Shown here: one piece after another, positions 43,804-51,151 of the stretch
How positions within the stretch are numbered: the stretch's first letter is position 1
Layout: each line of letters begins with the position of its first letter
Source: CAYNRG01 sp964399545
Lineage (GTDB): Bacteria > Bacillota_I > Bacilli_A > Erysipelotrichales > Erysipelotrichaceae
Reading direction: 5' to 3'
Assembly (NCBI GenBank): GCA_964399545.1
Contig: CAYNRG010000005.1
Location: 62,001 to 126,000, forward strand
DNA: 64,000 nucleotides
Notes under the pieces: model-generated
Told to the model about the DNA's origin: nothing
The model's database searches: none
What the model saw: the letters and a program-made list of their open reading frames with translations, nothing else
Position numbers and translations under genes: made by a program

Positions 43804-45171
43804 ATGCAACTGAAGAAATATATTGGTGAAAAATGGTTATACAAAAAAACATTTCGAATCGCTGTCCCACTATCGATACAATCTTTTTTAGCTAGTGCTA
43901 TGGGGATAGTAGATACTATGATGGTGTCTGCTATTGGAATGGTTGCTGCAGTAGGGACTGCAGAACAAATTTCATTTCTGTCCAACATGGTGGTCTACGG
44001 TGCAGTTAGTGGAACAGGAATTTTTGCATCTCAATTTTTCGGGTCAAAAGATTATAAAAATTTAAAGAAAACATTTGGATTTAGTTTGATTATATCACTG
44101 ATTAATGCACTATTTTGGTTTGGGCTAGCTCATTTTTTTTCGAAGGAAGTTTTACAATTTTATATGAATGATGATAGTGTTGTTTTGTATGCTATGCAGT
44201 ATTTAAATATTGCGAAATATGCGATGGTATTGGCTAGCCTTAATTTTTCATTCAGTTTTATTTTTAGAATTGTTCATAAAGCAAAGGTAGCGCTGAGTAT
44301 AAATTCAGTAGGAATGATGATCAATGTGTTCCTAAATGCTCTTCTTATTTTTGGATATGGAGCCATACCTCCAATGGGCGTGCAAGGGGCGGCAATAGCA
44401 ACAGTCCTTGCTCAATTAGTGAAACTAATCATTTATATTGCTTACAGTAAAAAAACAAATCAGGTTTTCTTCGGAACATGGAAAGAAATGTTTGCCTTGA
44501 ATAAATCCTTTATGACTCCAATGATTTATAAGATGCTCCCTTTACTGGTTAATGAAGCGATGTATGGGTTTGGGATGTCGATGTTTGTTAAATTCTTTGG
44601 ACAACTGGGTAAAGAAAGTATGGAGGCCTATTATGTAGGAAATCAAATTTACAACATTTTTATATTCCTTGTCTATGGGTATGGTGGTGCTATTTCAGTT
44701 TTATTGGGTGCAAGATTGGGAGCTGGGAAAGTTGAAGAGGCTAAAGAGGAATCTAATTACTACTTAGGATTATCTGTTGTAATGGCATTTGCTATTGTTG
44801 GAAGTATGTTGATTTTTGCTAAACCATTAGTTTATGCTTTCAATATAGAAAATTCACAAGTAATTATGCTTGCCACACAAATTGTTATGGTATTAGCTAT
44901 TAAAGCCGCTTTCCGATTATTTAACTTTGTGTCTTTCTCGATTCTGCGATCAGGAGGAGATACAAAAGTTATTCAATTTTTGGATTCAGGATTAATTTGG
45001 TTAGTAGGATTACCAGTTACCTATGTTTGCATCAATATTTTGGGAATTCAAAATATAGTTGTAGTATTATTGATTATCCAAATAGAACAATTGATTCGAT
45101 GCGTCGGTGGTGTTGGCCGTGTGTTGAGTGGGAAATGGGCTAAGAATATTACGTTTTTAGTAGAAAGTTGA
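43804..45171 (+). CDS. MATE family multidrug/metabolite exporter
   Basis: A 455-residue membrane protein with twelve predicted helices in two similar halves. Seen are the MATE patterns IAVPLSIQSFLASAMGIVDTMMVS (N-terminal half) and the internally related PLLVNEAMYGFGMSMFVKFFG in the C-terminal half, plus YGAVSGTGIFASQFFG. It would export cationic drugs or metabolites with Na+ or H+. It begins 29 nt after aroQ with AAAGGAGAATGG, so it might be co-transcribed; substrate unknown. Confidence 0.9.
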   Translation: MQLKKYIGEKWLYKKTFRIAVPLSIQSFLASAMGIVDTMMVSAIGMVAAVGTAEQISFLSNMVVYGAVSGTGIFASQFFGSKDYKNLKKTFGFSLIISLINALFWFGLAHFFSKEVLQFYMNDDSVVLYAMQYLNIAKYAMVLASLNFSFSFIFRIVHKAKVALSINSVGMMINVFLNALLIFGYGAIPPMGVQGAAIATVLAQLVKLIIYIAYSKKTNQVFFGTWKEMFALNKSFMTPMIYKMLPLLVNEAMYGFGMSMFVKFFGQLGKESMEAYYVGNQIYNIFIFLVYGYGGAISVLLGARLGAGKVEEAKEESNYYLGLSVVMAFAIVGSMLIFAKPLVYAFNIENSQVIMLATQIVMVLAIKAAFRLFNFVSFSILRSGGDTKVIQFLDSGLIWLVGLPVTYVCINILGIQNIVVVLLIIQIEQLIRCVGGVGRVLSGKWAKNITFLVES

Positions 45172-45202
45172 TTTTTTTGTTATAATAGAATGTGGTGATA
45201 AT

Positions 45203-45544
45203 ATGAAAAAGAAAGAATTAGTTATTTTAGGAAGTATTTTAGTACTTATCTTAGCTGCTTGGAGTTTTTCAAAAATTGCGAATGAAAATCGAAACTCTTC
45301 GGGGATGGTTAAGGTGACTTATCAATCAGAGGTGGTCCTCCGGTTTGATCCTTCAGAAGATGCAGAATATTGGTTTGAAGGTAATTATGGAAAATTGATG
45401 GTTCAAGTGCGAGATGGGAAATGGCGTGTTACGGAAGAAGAATGCCCTAACCATATTTGCAGCAGCATTGGTTGGGTGGGTTTCGACGATTATATCTCAA
45501 TAATCCCTTGCTATCCAAATGGCATTATAGTGGAGATTGATTAG
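45203..45544 (+). CDS. NusG domain II-containing exported protein
   Basis: A 113-residue protein with an N-terminal membrane anchor (about 6-24) and a NusG-II-type beta domain: the WRVTEEECPNHICSSIGWV segment with two cysteines, then ISIIPCYPNGIIVEID. The family is a frequent partner of FMN-binding or Gx-type membrane proteins in redox loci. A TATAAT is at 45181. It is followed at once by the Gx-transporter gene. Cell-surface, anchored outward. Exact role unknown. Confidence 0.82.
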   Translation: MKKKELVILGSILVLILAAWSFSKIANENRNSSGMVKVTYQSEVVLRFDPSEDAEYWFEGNYGKLMVQVRDGKWRVTEEECPNHICSSIGWVGFDDYISIIPCYPNGIIVEID

Positions 45545-45545
45545 T

Positions 45546-46055
45546 ATGAAAATCACAAGTACAAGAAGAATGATGTATATAACGATGTTAAGTGCAATGG
45601 CTATTGCATTGAACTTGTTAGAATATGCAGTGATACCACCACTACCTTTTGGTGTGCGATTTGGGTTTGCAAATATTATGGCATTAATTGCAATCTATGT
45701 TTTGGGAATAAAAGAAATGATTATTGTTAATGTGATGCGCGTAGTTTTGGGAAATCTATTAAGAGGACTATTGTTTGGGATGACGTTTTGGATTTCATTA
45801 GGTGGAATTGTAACAAGTAGTCTTATTTTGATTCTTTGCACTAAGATGAAATCAACGATGTTATTTACAGCGGTGTTAAGTTCACTGGCACATGTTGTTG
45901 GTCAATTTTTCGTTGTTGCTTTTGTGTACCAACAACCAGCAGTTTGGGTTTTAGCACCTCTTTCTCTAGTGGCTTCTTTTGTAGCTGGATTATTAACGGG
46001 TACAGTTAGTCAAGAGGCAATGAAACGAATCAAAAAAGGAAAATTGATTAAATAA
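45546..46055 (+). CDS. Gx transporter family membrane protein
   Basis: A 169-residue membrane protein of the Gx-transporter family (also annotated as heptaprenyl diphosphate synthase component I-like). About five hydrophobic helices and the conserved RMMYITMLSAMAIALNLLEY, PFGVRFGFANIMALIAIY and VMRVVLGNLLRGL are visible. ATG 45546 is used; the in-frame TTG 45537 has no room for an RBS. It forms an operon with the NusG-II protein and may be part of a flavin-linked electron transfer or quinone-precursor system; this is inference. Confidence 0.82.
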   Translation: MKITSTRRMMYITMLSAMAIALNLLEYAVIPPLPFGVRFGFANIMALIAIYVLGIKEMIIVNVMRVVLGNLLRGLLFGMTFWISLGGIVTSSLILILCTKMKSTMLFTAVLSSLAHVVGQFFVVAFVYQQPAVWVLAPLSLVASFVAGLLTGTVSQEAMKRIKKGKLIK

Positions 46056-46078
46056 AAAAGAGCCGTAGCTCTTTTTTT
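46055..46078. terminator. Bidirectional terminator
   Basis: AAAAAAGAGC and GCTCTTTTTTT form a perfect hairpin with a four-base loop, serving both the Gx gene and the convergent nucleoside phosphorylase. Confidence 0.9.
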
Positions 46079-46853
46079 AAATGGAATCTTTAGAAATTAG
46101 TATTTTCAATGCGTCAATGGCAACTTTAATGGCGATATCGGTATCGTGACATTGCTTGTTCTCTAACCCTTGTTTTTCTCTTTCTTGATTCGCAACAGCT
46201 AGAAGGCAAGAACCACATCGTACTTTTAAATAACTAGCAACAACGAATAAGGCTGCTGATTCCATTTCGGAAGCTTTACAACCTAGTCGGCACCAAGCAT
46301 CCCATTTGCGTTGCAACTCAACAGAGTTAGGTAAGGAGTTGGGGCGATGTTGACCATAAAAAGAATCTTTACATTGAACAATTCCTGTATGATAGGGGGT
46401 TGATAATTTTTGAGAAGCTTGGACAAGGGCGTTAGTAATAGCTAAATCAGCAACAGCAGGAAATTCAATAGGCGCATATTCTTTGCTAGTTCCCTCGAAT
46501 CGAATTGCTCCTGTTGCGATTACAACATCTCCGCCTTGAACATCAATATCCATTCCACCACAAGTTCCGATACGAATAAAGGTATGAGCTCCACAGTGAA
46601 CCAATTCTTCCATTGCAATAGCTGCAGAAGGACCGCCGATCCCAGTAGAAGTAACAGAAACTTTGACTCCATTTAAAGTACCTGTGTAGGTTACATACTC
46701 TCTAGAATCACCTACTAAAACAGGATTATCAAAATAAGCTGCAATTTTTTTGCAACGTTTTGGATCTCCAGGAAGAAAAACATATTTTCCAATATCTTTA
46801 GGTCCAACACCAATATGATATTCTTTTTCAGATCCTTCTGTGTAATCAATCAT
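46077..46853 (-). CDS. udp: Uridine phosphorylase
   Basis: A nucleoside phosphorylase (NP-I family) of 258 residues. The N-terminal YHIGVGPKDIGKYVFLPGDPKRCKKIA is the typical Udp opening; IRIGTCGGM (phosphate-binding), ASEMESAALFVVASY and the C-terminal helix fit. It splits uridine to uracil and ribose-1-phosphate for salvage. I prefer ATG 46853 (AAAGGA upstream); the in-frame ATG 46865 sits only one base after that site. A TATAAT lies just upstream on the minus strand. Confidence 0.9.
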   Translation of the reverse strand: MIDYTEGSEKEYHIGVGPKDIGKYVFLPGDPKRCKKIAAYFDNPVLVGDSREYVTYTGTLNGVKVSVTSTGIGGPSAAIAMEELVHCGAHTFIRIGTCGGMDIDVQGGDVVIATGAIRFEGTSKEYAPIEFPAVADLAITNALVQASQKLSTPYHTGIVQCKDSFYGQHRPNSLPNSVELQRKWDAWCRLGCKASEMESAALFVVASYLKVRCGSCLLAVANQEREKQGLENKQCHDTDIAIKVAIDALKILISKDSI

Positions 46854-46939
46854 CTTCAATACCATCCTTTTCTATACCTACTATTATAGATGGTTTATTA
46901 AAAAAAAGAAAATAATTCTTGAAGTTTTACTAAAAAATC

Positions 46940-46968
46940 TTGTTTTCATGCATTCTTTGTGTTATTAT
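46940..46968 (+). promoter_or_regulatory. Promoter of the tRNA-Glu/tRNA-Trp operon
   Basis: TTGTTT (46940-46945), a 17-base spacer and TATTAT (46963-46968). Confidence 0.65.
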
Positions 46969-46985
46969 TGTAAAGCACTGTTGAT

Positions 46986-47062
46986 GGCTCGTTGGTGAAG
47001 TGGTTTAACACAGCGCCCTTTCACGGCGTCATTCACGGGTTCGAATCCCGTACGAGTCACCA
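46986..47062 (+). tRNA. tRNA-Glu(TTC)
   Basis: Acceptor GGCTCGT pairs with ACGAGTC; the anticodon loop CTTTCAC gives TTC; the T arm has CGGGTTCGAATCCCG; CCA is encoded at 47060-47062. Confidence 0.96.
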
Positions 47063-47064
47063 GT

Positions 47065-47138
47065 AGGGGCGTAGTACAATGGTAGTATGATGGTCTCCAA
47101 AACCACAGATGGGAGTTCGATCCTCTCCGCCCCTGCCA
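47065..47138 (+). tRNA. tRNA-Trp(CCA)
   Basis: Acceptor AGGGGCG pairs with CGCCCCT; loop CTCCAAA gives anticodon CCA; GGAGTTCGATCCTC is the T arm; CCA end encoded. It is very close to E. coli tRNA-Trp. Only two bases separate it from the tRNA-Glu. Confidence 0.96.
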
Positions 47139-47172
47139 GAAGAGATTATACCTTTAAGATTTAAAGGAATGG

Positions 47173-47200
47173 AACTGTTAATGGATTAGCAGTTTTTTTA
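47173..47200 (+). terminator. Terminator of the tRNA-Glu/tRNA-Trp operon
   Basis: A ten-base-pair hairpin (AACTGTTAAT with ATTAGCAGTT, one G-U) is followed by seven Ts. Confidence 0.85.
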
Positions 47201-47352
47201 TTTTGTACTGAAGTAGAGATAGAGATTATTGGATGTCAATGAGTTTGATAAAGGACCAAGAAAGAATAAAAATAGAAAATTTATAGTAGATGAGCAAAAA
47301 GAAAGAAGATATAAAAAGAGAATGGTATAATAAATACAAGGAGGAAAAAAAC

Positions 47353-47709
47353 ATGAAATTTGTATGTTATGAGAAATGTAGTACATGTAAAAAAGCGAAA
47401 CAATGGTTAAGTGATAATAATTTGGAAGTGGAAGTTCGAGATATTAAAGGTGAAAATCCTTCTTTCAAAGAGATAAAACAGTGGCATAAAGAAAGTGGAT
47501 TACCATTGAAACGATTTTTTAATACCAGTGGGTTGAAATACAGAGAGTTAAAACTATCTGAGAGGTTAGAAATGATGAGTGAGAAAGAACAAATGGAACT
47601 ATTGGCAACTGATGGAATGTTAGTGAAACGCCCACTTTTAGTTGCAAAAAATAAAGTTTTAGTAGGATTTAAGGAAAAAGAGTGGAAAGAATTATTAAAA
47701 AAGGAATAA
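47353..47709 (+). CDS. ArsC/Spx family thioredoxin-fold protein
   Basis: A 118-residue protein of the arsenate-reductase-like family that includes Spx, MgsR and YffB. The CSTCKKA (residues 8-14) carries the CxxC redox switch, and the downstream VKRPLLVAKNKVLVGFKE is the family's conserved substrate/anion-binding RP loop. ATG 47353 has AGGAGG upstream. The C-terminal region lacks clear Spx RNA-polymerase-binding features, so reductase or YffB-like function seems likelier. Alone between a tRNA operon and purC. Confidence 0.82.
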   Translation: MKFVCYEKCSTCKKAKQWLSDNNLEVEVRDIKGENPSFKEIKQWHKESGLPLKRFFNTSGLKYRELKLSERLEMMSEKEQMELLATDGMLVKRPLLVAKNKVLVGFKEKEWKELLKKE

Positions 47710-47724
47710 AAATTCTTTTTTTCT
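47697..47724 (+). terminator. Terminator of the ArsC-like gene
   Basis: AAGGAAT pairs with ATTCTTT (one G-U) across the stop codon and runs into seven Ts. Confidence 0.7.
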
Positions 47725-47736
47725 ATTCGGTAATCG

Positions 47737-47773
47737 TGCTATAATAATACCGTTTTAGGGCTAATACCCTAAA
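47737..47773 (+). promoter_or_regulatory. purC promoter and leader hairpin
   Basis: An extended -10 (TGC then TATAAT, 47740-47745) has no good -35. The predicted mRNA begins near a perfect hairpin, TTTAGGG (47754-47760) with CCCTAAA (47767-47773), only a few bases before the RBS GGAGG at 47777. It has no T run, so it is not a terminator. Confidence 0.5.
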
Positions 47774-47786
47774 CAGGGAGGAAAAG

Positions 47787-48476
47787 GTGAAAATGAAAAA
47801 AATCTATGAAGGAAAGACAAAGGACGTTTATTCTTTAGACAATGGGAATGTATTATTAGAGTTTAAAGATGACTGTACGGGGAAAGATGGGGTATTTGAT
47901 CCAGGAGAGAATAGCGTTGGATTAACTATTGAAGGAATTGGGAAAGCAAACTTAGAAACATCAATTCATTTCTTTGAGATTTTAAAGGAACATGGGATTA
48001 AAACCCATTATGTTTCAGCTGATGTTGAAAAGGCAACAATGGAAGTTCTACCTGCAAAAGTGTTTGGAAAAGGATTAGAAGTTATTTGCCGATTAGTTGC
48101 AACAGGAAGCTTCGTTCGCCGCTATGGGGACTACATTGAGGATGGAACAGTTATCTCAGAAGGTTATGTAGAAACAACATTGAAAGATGATGCTAAAGGT
48201 GATCCACTTATTACATCTGATGCATTAGCTGTATTAGGAATTATGAATAAATCAATGTATGAATCAATGACTAAACAAACTTTAGAAATTACAAAGATTG
48301 TTGCAGAAGATTTGAAAAAAATTGGGTTAGATTTATATGATATTAAATTTGAATTTGGTTACAATAACGATGAAGTAATCTTAATTGATGAGATTGCAAG
48401 TGGAAATATGCGTGTCTACAAAGATGGGAAGATTGTGGCTCCTGTAGAATTAACTTCATTGATTTTAGGGAAATAA
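47787..48476 (+). CDS. purC: SAICAR synthetase
   Basis: Phosphoribosylaminoimidazole-succinocarboxamide synthase of 229 residues, the step of purine synthesis joining CAIR and aspartate. KIYEGKTKDVYSLDNGNVLLEFKDD, the EVICRLVATGSFVRRYG loop, DPLITSD, and DEIASGNMRVYKDG are family motifs. GTG 47787 lies five bases after GGAGG; the ATG six bases later is also possible. Isolated here from other pur genes, behind its own promoter. Confidence 0.93.
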   Translation: MKMKKIYEGKTKDVYSLDNGNVLLEFKDDCTGKDGVFDPGENSVGLTIEGIGKANLETSIHFFEILKEHGIKTHYVSADVEKATMEVLPAKVFGKGLEVICRLVATGSFVRRYGDYIEDGTVISEGYVETTLKDDAKGDPLITSDALAVLGIMNKSMYESMTKQTLEITKIVAEDLKKIGLDLYDIKFEFGYNNDEVILIDEIASGNMRVYKDGKIVAPVELTSLILGK

Positions 48477-48482
48477 AAAATT

Positions 48483-48528
48483 AAACTGTCCGTCTGGTTA
48501 TGATTATAACAAGATGAGACAGTTTTTT
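48483..48528 (+). terminator. Terminator of purC
   Basis: AAACTGTC (48483-48490) pairs with GACAGTTT (48518-48525); a long loop lies between; Ts follow. Confidence 0.7.
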
Positions 48529-48561
48529 CGTTGCGTTAAAACCTATTAGCATGAGGTAGAG

Positions 48562-48588
48562 AAAGGATGATTAAAATCATCCTTTTTA
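48562..48588. terminator. Second terminator between purC and the aldehyde dehydrogenase
   Basis: AAAGGATGATT pairs with AATCATCCTTT and ends in Ts; because both ends are A/T runs it could also stop the minus-strand operon. Confidence 0.75.
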
Positions 48589-48631
48589 TTTAGGGGTGTA
48601 TCTTACTAGCCATTGAATGAATAGAAATAGA

Positions 48632-49987
48632 CTATTTCATAATCTTTCTAATCCATTTAATTTTATTTGCTGTATAGGGTGGATAACGAAGTGGAACATC
48701 AAAAAGATAAGTATTATTTTGGATAGATTTTTCATGAGAAAAAGCTAAAAAACTAGAATATCCATGATATTTTCCCATTCCACTTGATCCGACTCCACCA
48801 AAAGGAAGGTGGTGGTTTGCGATATGCATGATGCAGTCATTGATACAACCACCTCCGAAAGAAATTTCATGAATGATTTTCTTAGAAAAAGCAATATCGT
48901 TACTAAAGACATAGCAAGCTAAAGGTTTTGGGTGCTCTTTGATTTTAATCAGAGCATCATTGATGTCTGCATAAGTAAGAATAGGGAGAAGAGGTCCGAA
49001 TATTTCATCTTTCATCGAGGGGCTATCCCAAGTGGCTTGTGGAAGAGGCGTGATAAATAATTTTTGGTTGCCTGTATTATTTATAGGTACACCTTCTTTT
49101 TGTGCGAGGTCAATCAATCTTTGGTAATGACTCTCTGATATAATCTTAGGATAATTTTGATCAGCTTCGCGCCTTGGGAAAAGTTTATTGAATTGGGTGT
49201 GAAGTTCTTTCATGAATGCTTCTTTCAAGCTTGCATGCACTAAAATGTAATCTGGAGCAATACAAGTTTGCCCAGAGTTTAAAGATTTACCCCAAACAAT
49301 TCGCTTACAAGCTAGTTTTAAGTTACAATTTTTATCGATAATTACAGGACTTTTTCCTCCTAATTCAAGAATTGTTGGTGTACAATACTGTGCTGCTTTA
49401 GATAAGATGATTTTTCCTACTTTTTCACTTCCTGTAAAAAAGATAATATCATACGGATTGTCTAATAATTCATCATAATCAATATTCTCATCAACACAGT
49501 AAAGAAAAGAAGGGTCAAAAGTTTCATTTAATAAGGTGCGCAGTAAGAAAGATGTGTGATTACTAGTTCGCGAACATTTCAGAATGATTGTATTTCCTGC
49601 TGCAATGCTTCCGACAACAGGAGCTAAAGCTAGTTGAAAGGGATAATTCCAAGGAGCTAGAATAAGGGAAACTCCGAAAGGTTCTCTTACTGTATAAGCG
49701 TTTGAGCCAAAAAGGTGAAGAGGAGTTCTTTTCCTTTTGAGTCTAGCCCACCGATTTAAATTTTTTAAGGCGACATCAATTTCTTTTAAAACAATACTTG
49801 TTTCAGTGACAAAGCACTCATAGGGACTCTTGTTTAAATCTTTATGCAATGCTTCTGTAATTTCTTTTTCATGATTAAGAATCATTAGCTTTAATTTCTG
49901 AAGTTGTTTTTTTCGGAAAATGAGATCTTTTGTGCGGTTTTGATTAAAAAATGACTGTTGACTTTTTAGAACGTTTTGAATAGACAT
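48632..49987 (-). CDS. Aldehyde dehydrogenase (fatty-aldehyde, YwdH-like)
   Basis: An NAD(P)-dependent aldehyde dehydrogenase, 451 residues, short class-3 type lacking the N-terminal extension of class 1/2. The glutamate is in TILELGGKSPV and the catalytic Cys in SLNSGQTCIAPDYI; the IFFTGSEKVGKIIL and EIFGPLLPIL segments are also typical. In this class the substrates are medium- or long-chain aldehydes, oxidised to fatty acids. It is 21 bases after the lysoplasmalogenase-family gene, whose product would release such an aldehyde. AAGGAG precedes ATG 49987. Confidence 0.92.
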   Translation of the reverse strand: MSIQNVLKSQQSFFNQNRTKDLIFRKKQLQKLKLMILNHEKEITEALHKDLNKSPYECFVTETSIVLKEIDVALKNLNRWARLKRKRTPLHLFGSNAYTVREPFGVSLILAPWNYPFQLALAPVVGSIAAGNTIILKCSRTSNHTSFLLRTLLNETFDPSFLYCVDENIDYDELLDNPYDIIFFTGSEKVGKIILSKAAQYCTPTILELGGKSPVIIDKNCNLKLACKRIVWGKSLNSGQTCIAPDYILVHASLKEAFMKELHTQFNKLFPRREADQNYPKIISESHYQRLIDLAQKEGVPINNTGNQKLFITPLPQATWDSPSMKDEIFGPLLPILTYADINDALIKIKEHPKPLACYVFSNDIAFSKKIIHEISFGGGCINDCIMHIANHHLPFGGVGSSGMGKYHGYSSFLAFSHEKSIQNNTYLFDVPLRYPPYTANKIKWIRKIMK

Positions 49988-50008
49988 AAGTATTCTCCTT
50001 TAATTAGT

Positions 50009-50662
50009 TTAATAAGATAGAGATAGAACTAGGATGAGAACAGCGCAGAAATAGAAAAATAAGTTTAGGATATGGAGAGAGGGTGTTCGCTTTTTGAAAT
50101 AAATTAATAAAAGAAGGAAATCAGATAGTAAGAAGAGGAAAGATCCAAGAGCTAAAATGAAGAAAAAGGGGGATAGAAACAGTCCATAGCCATATAAACT
50201 TGTAGTAAAGAGTAAGGTAAGTGTATAGGAATATAGATAGATAAAAAATCTGCTCCTTTTCAATACCAATCCATAAAGAGAACTAATCCAATGTAGAATG
50301 GGGAAGGCAAGTAAACTTAGGGTTGGAATCCACCAAGGAAGTTGTGGTAGTGTGGATAGGAGAGAATTTATGAAGATAAGATGAGCGATTAAAAAACAAT
50401 TCAGGCCAATAGTAAAGAAGTTTTTTTGAAATTGTTCCTTTAAACCCAGAAATAAATCTCCTAAAAAGCATCCCACAAAGAAGAAGTAAGTCCACCAAGG
50501 AAGTTTAGAAGAACCTTGGTTAATTAAGATGAACGAGGCTATAAGGAAGATAGAGGAGCAGCTCATTTTAGCAGCTAGATAAAATCGCGAGATTCTCTTA
50601 TCGAGAATTGTAAAAGAGAGTCCAATAAAAGAAAGGGCATAGAGCCATAAAATTATACTCAT
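50009..50662 (-). CDS. YhhN family lysoplasmalogenase-like membrane protein
   Basis: A multi-pass membrane protein (about eight helices), 217 residues, of the YhhN/TMEM86 family. TMEM86B hydrolyses the vinyl-ether bond of lysoplasmalogens, releasing a fatty aldehyde. Conserved features are AAKMSCSSIFLIASF, FVGCFLGDLFLGL, FFTIGLNCFLIAHLIF and a C-terminal FLFLLSDFLLLLIYF, each with the intramembrane Asp/His typical of the family. ATG 50662 follows the HxlR stop by 11 bases. The following aldehyde dehydrogenase and an upstream regulator suggest a plasmalogen-cleaving operon. Confidence 0.82.
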   Translation of the reverse strand: MSIILWLYALSFIGLSFTILDKRISRFYLAAKMSCSSIFLIASFILINQGSSKLPWWTYFFFVGCFLGDLFLGLKEQFQKNFFTIGLNCFLIAHLIFINSLLSTLPQLPWWIPTLSLLAFPILHWISSLYGLVLKRSRFFIYLYSYTLTLLFTTSLYGYGLFLSPFFFILALGSFLFLLSDFLLLLIYFKKRTPSLHILNLFFYFCAVLILVLSLSY

Positions 50663-50673
50663 CAAGGATAGCT

Positions 50674-51027
50674 CTATTCTTTGGCTGTCATGGAGCATTT
50701 GGGACAGAGTCCATCATCCTTTAAAATCTCTATACCCCAGTGATACATTTGTTCAAGGATAGGATAAAGCGTCTTCCCTTTATCAGTTAAAGAGTACTCT
50801 ACTTTTGGGGGAACAACTGGATAAACCTCTCGGTGAAGGAGACGATCGTTTTCTAGCTCTCGAAGTTGTTGGGTAAGCATTTTAGCAGTTGCTTCAGGAA
50901 TAAGTTTTCTAAGTTCAGAAAAACGCAAGGTTTTTCCGGTACAATGCCACAGAATAAGCGCTTTGTATTTGCCTCCAATTAAATGAAGGGTTGCAGAAAC
51001 GGGGCAATTTTGGTTTGATAAATTCAT
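50674..51027 (-). CDS. HxlR-family transcriptional regulator
   Basis: A 117-residue winged-helix repressor of the HxlR family. CPVSATLHLIGGKYKALILWHCTG is the family opening, with the redox-relevant Cys8 near the N-terminus; LRFSELRKLIPEATAKMLTQQLRELENDRLLHREVY is the helix-turn-helix, and PPKVEYSLTDKGKTLYPIL the wing and dimer helix. Two more cysteines end the chain (CPKCSM). ATG 51027 with AGAGGAGGA; the frame extends upstream but without RBS. It leads a minus-strand operon and diverges from copA over a palindrome. Confidence 0.92.
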   Translation of the reverse strand: MNLSNQNCPVSATLHLIGGKYKALILWHCTGKTLRFSELRKLIPEATAKMLTQQLRELENDRLLHREVYPVVPPKVEYSLTDKGKTLYPILEQMYHWGIEILKDDGLCPKCSMTAKE

Positions 51028-51046
51028 AAATCCTCCTCTAAGTAAC

Positions 51047-51071
51047 TTTTTGGGTACTATGTACCAAAAAA
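51047..51071. promoter_or_regulatory. Palindromic operator between hxlR and copA
   Basis: TTTTTGGGTAC (51047-51057) and GTACCAAAAAA (51061-51071) form an almost perfect palindrome with one mismatch around TAT. The GTACTATGTAC core resembles HxlR-type redox operators (TACT-AGTA). A related half-site (TTGGTATCATGGTAGTA) lies about 25-40 bases nearer copA. Confidence 0.6.
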
Positions 51072-51151
51072 GTGCATTCTTGTTATTTTGATTATACTTG
51101 GTATCATGGTAGTAAGCAAGAGGTAAAATGCTAGAGAAGGGAGTGAATTTT

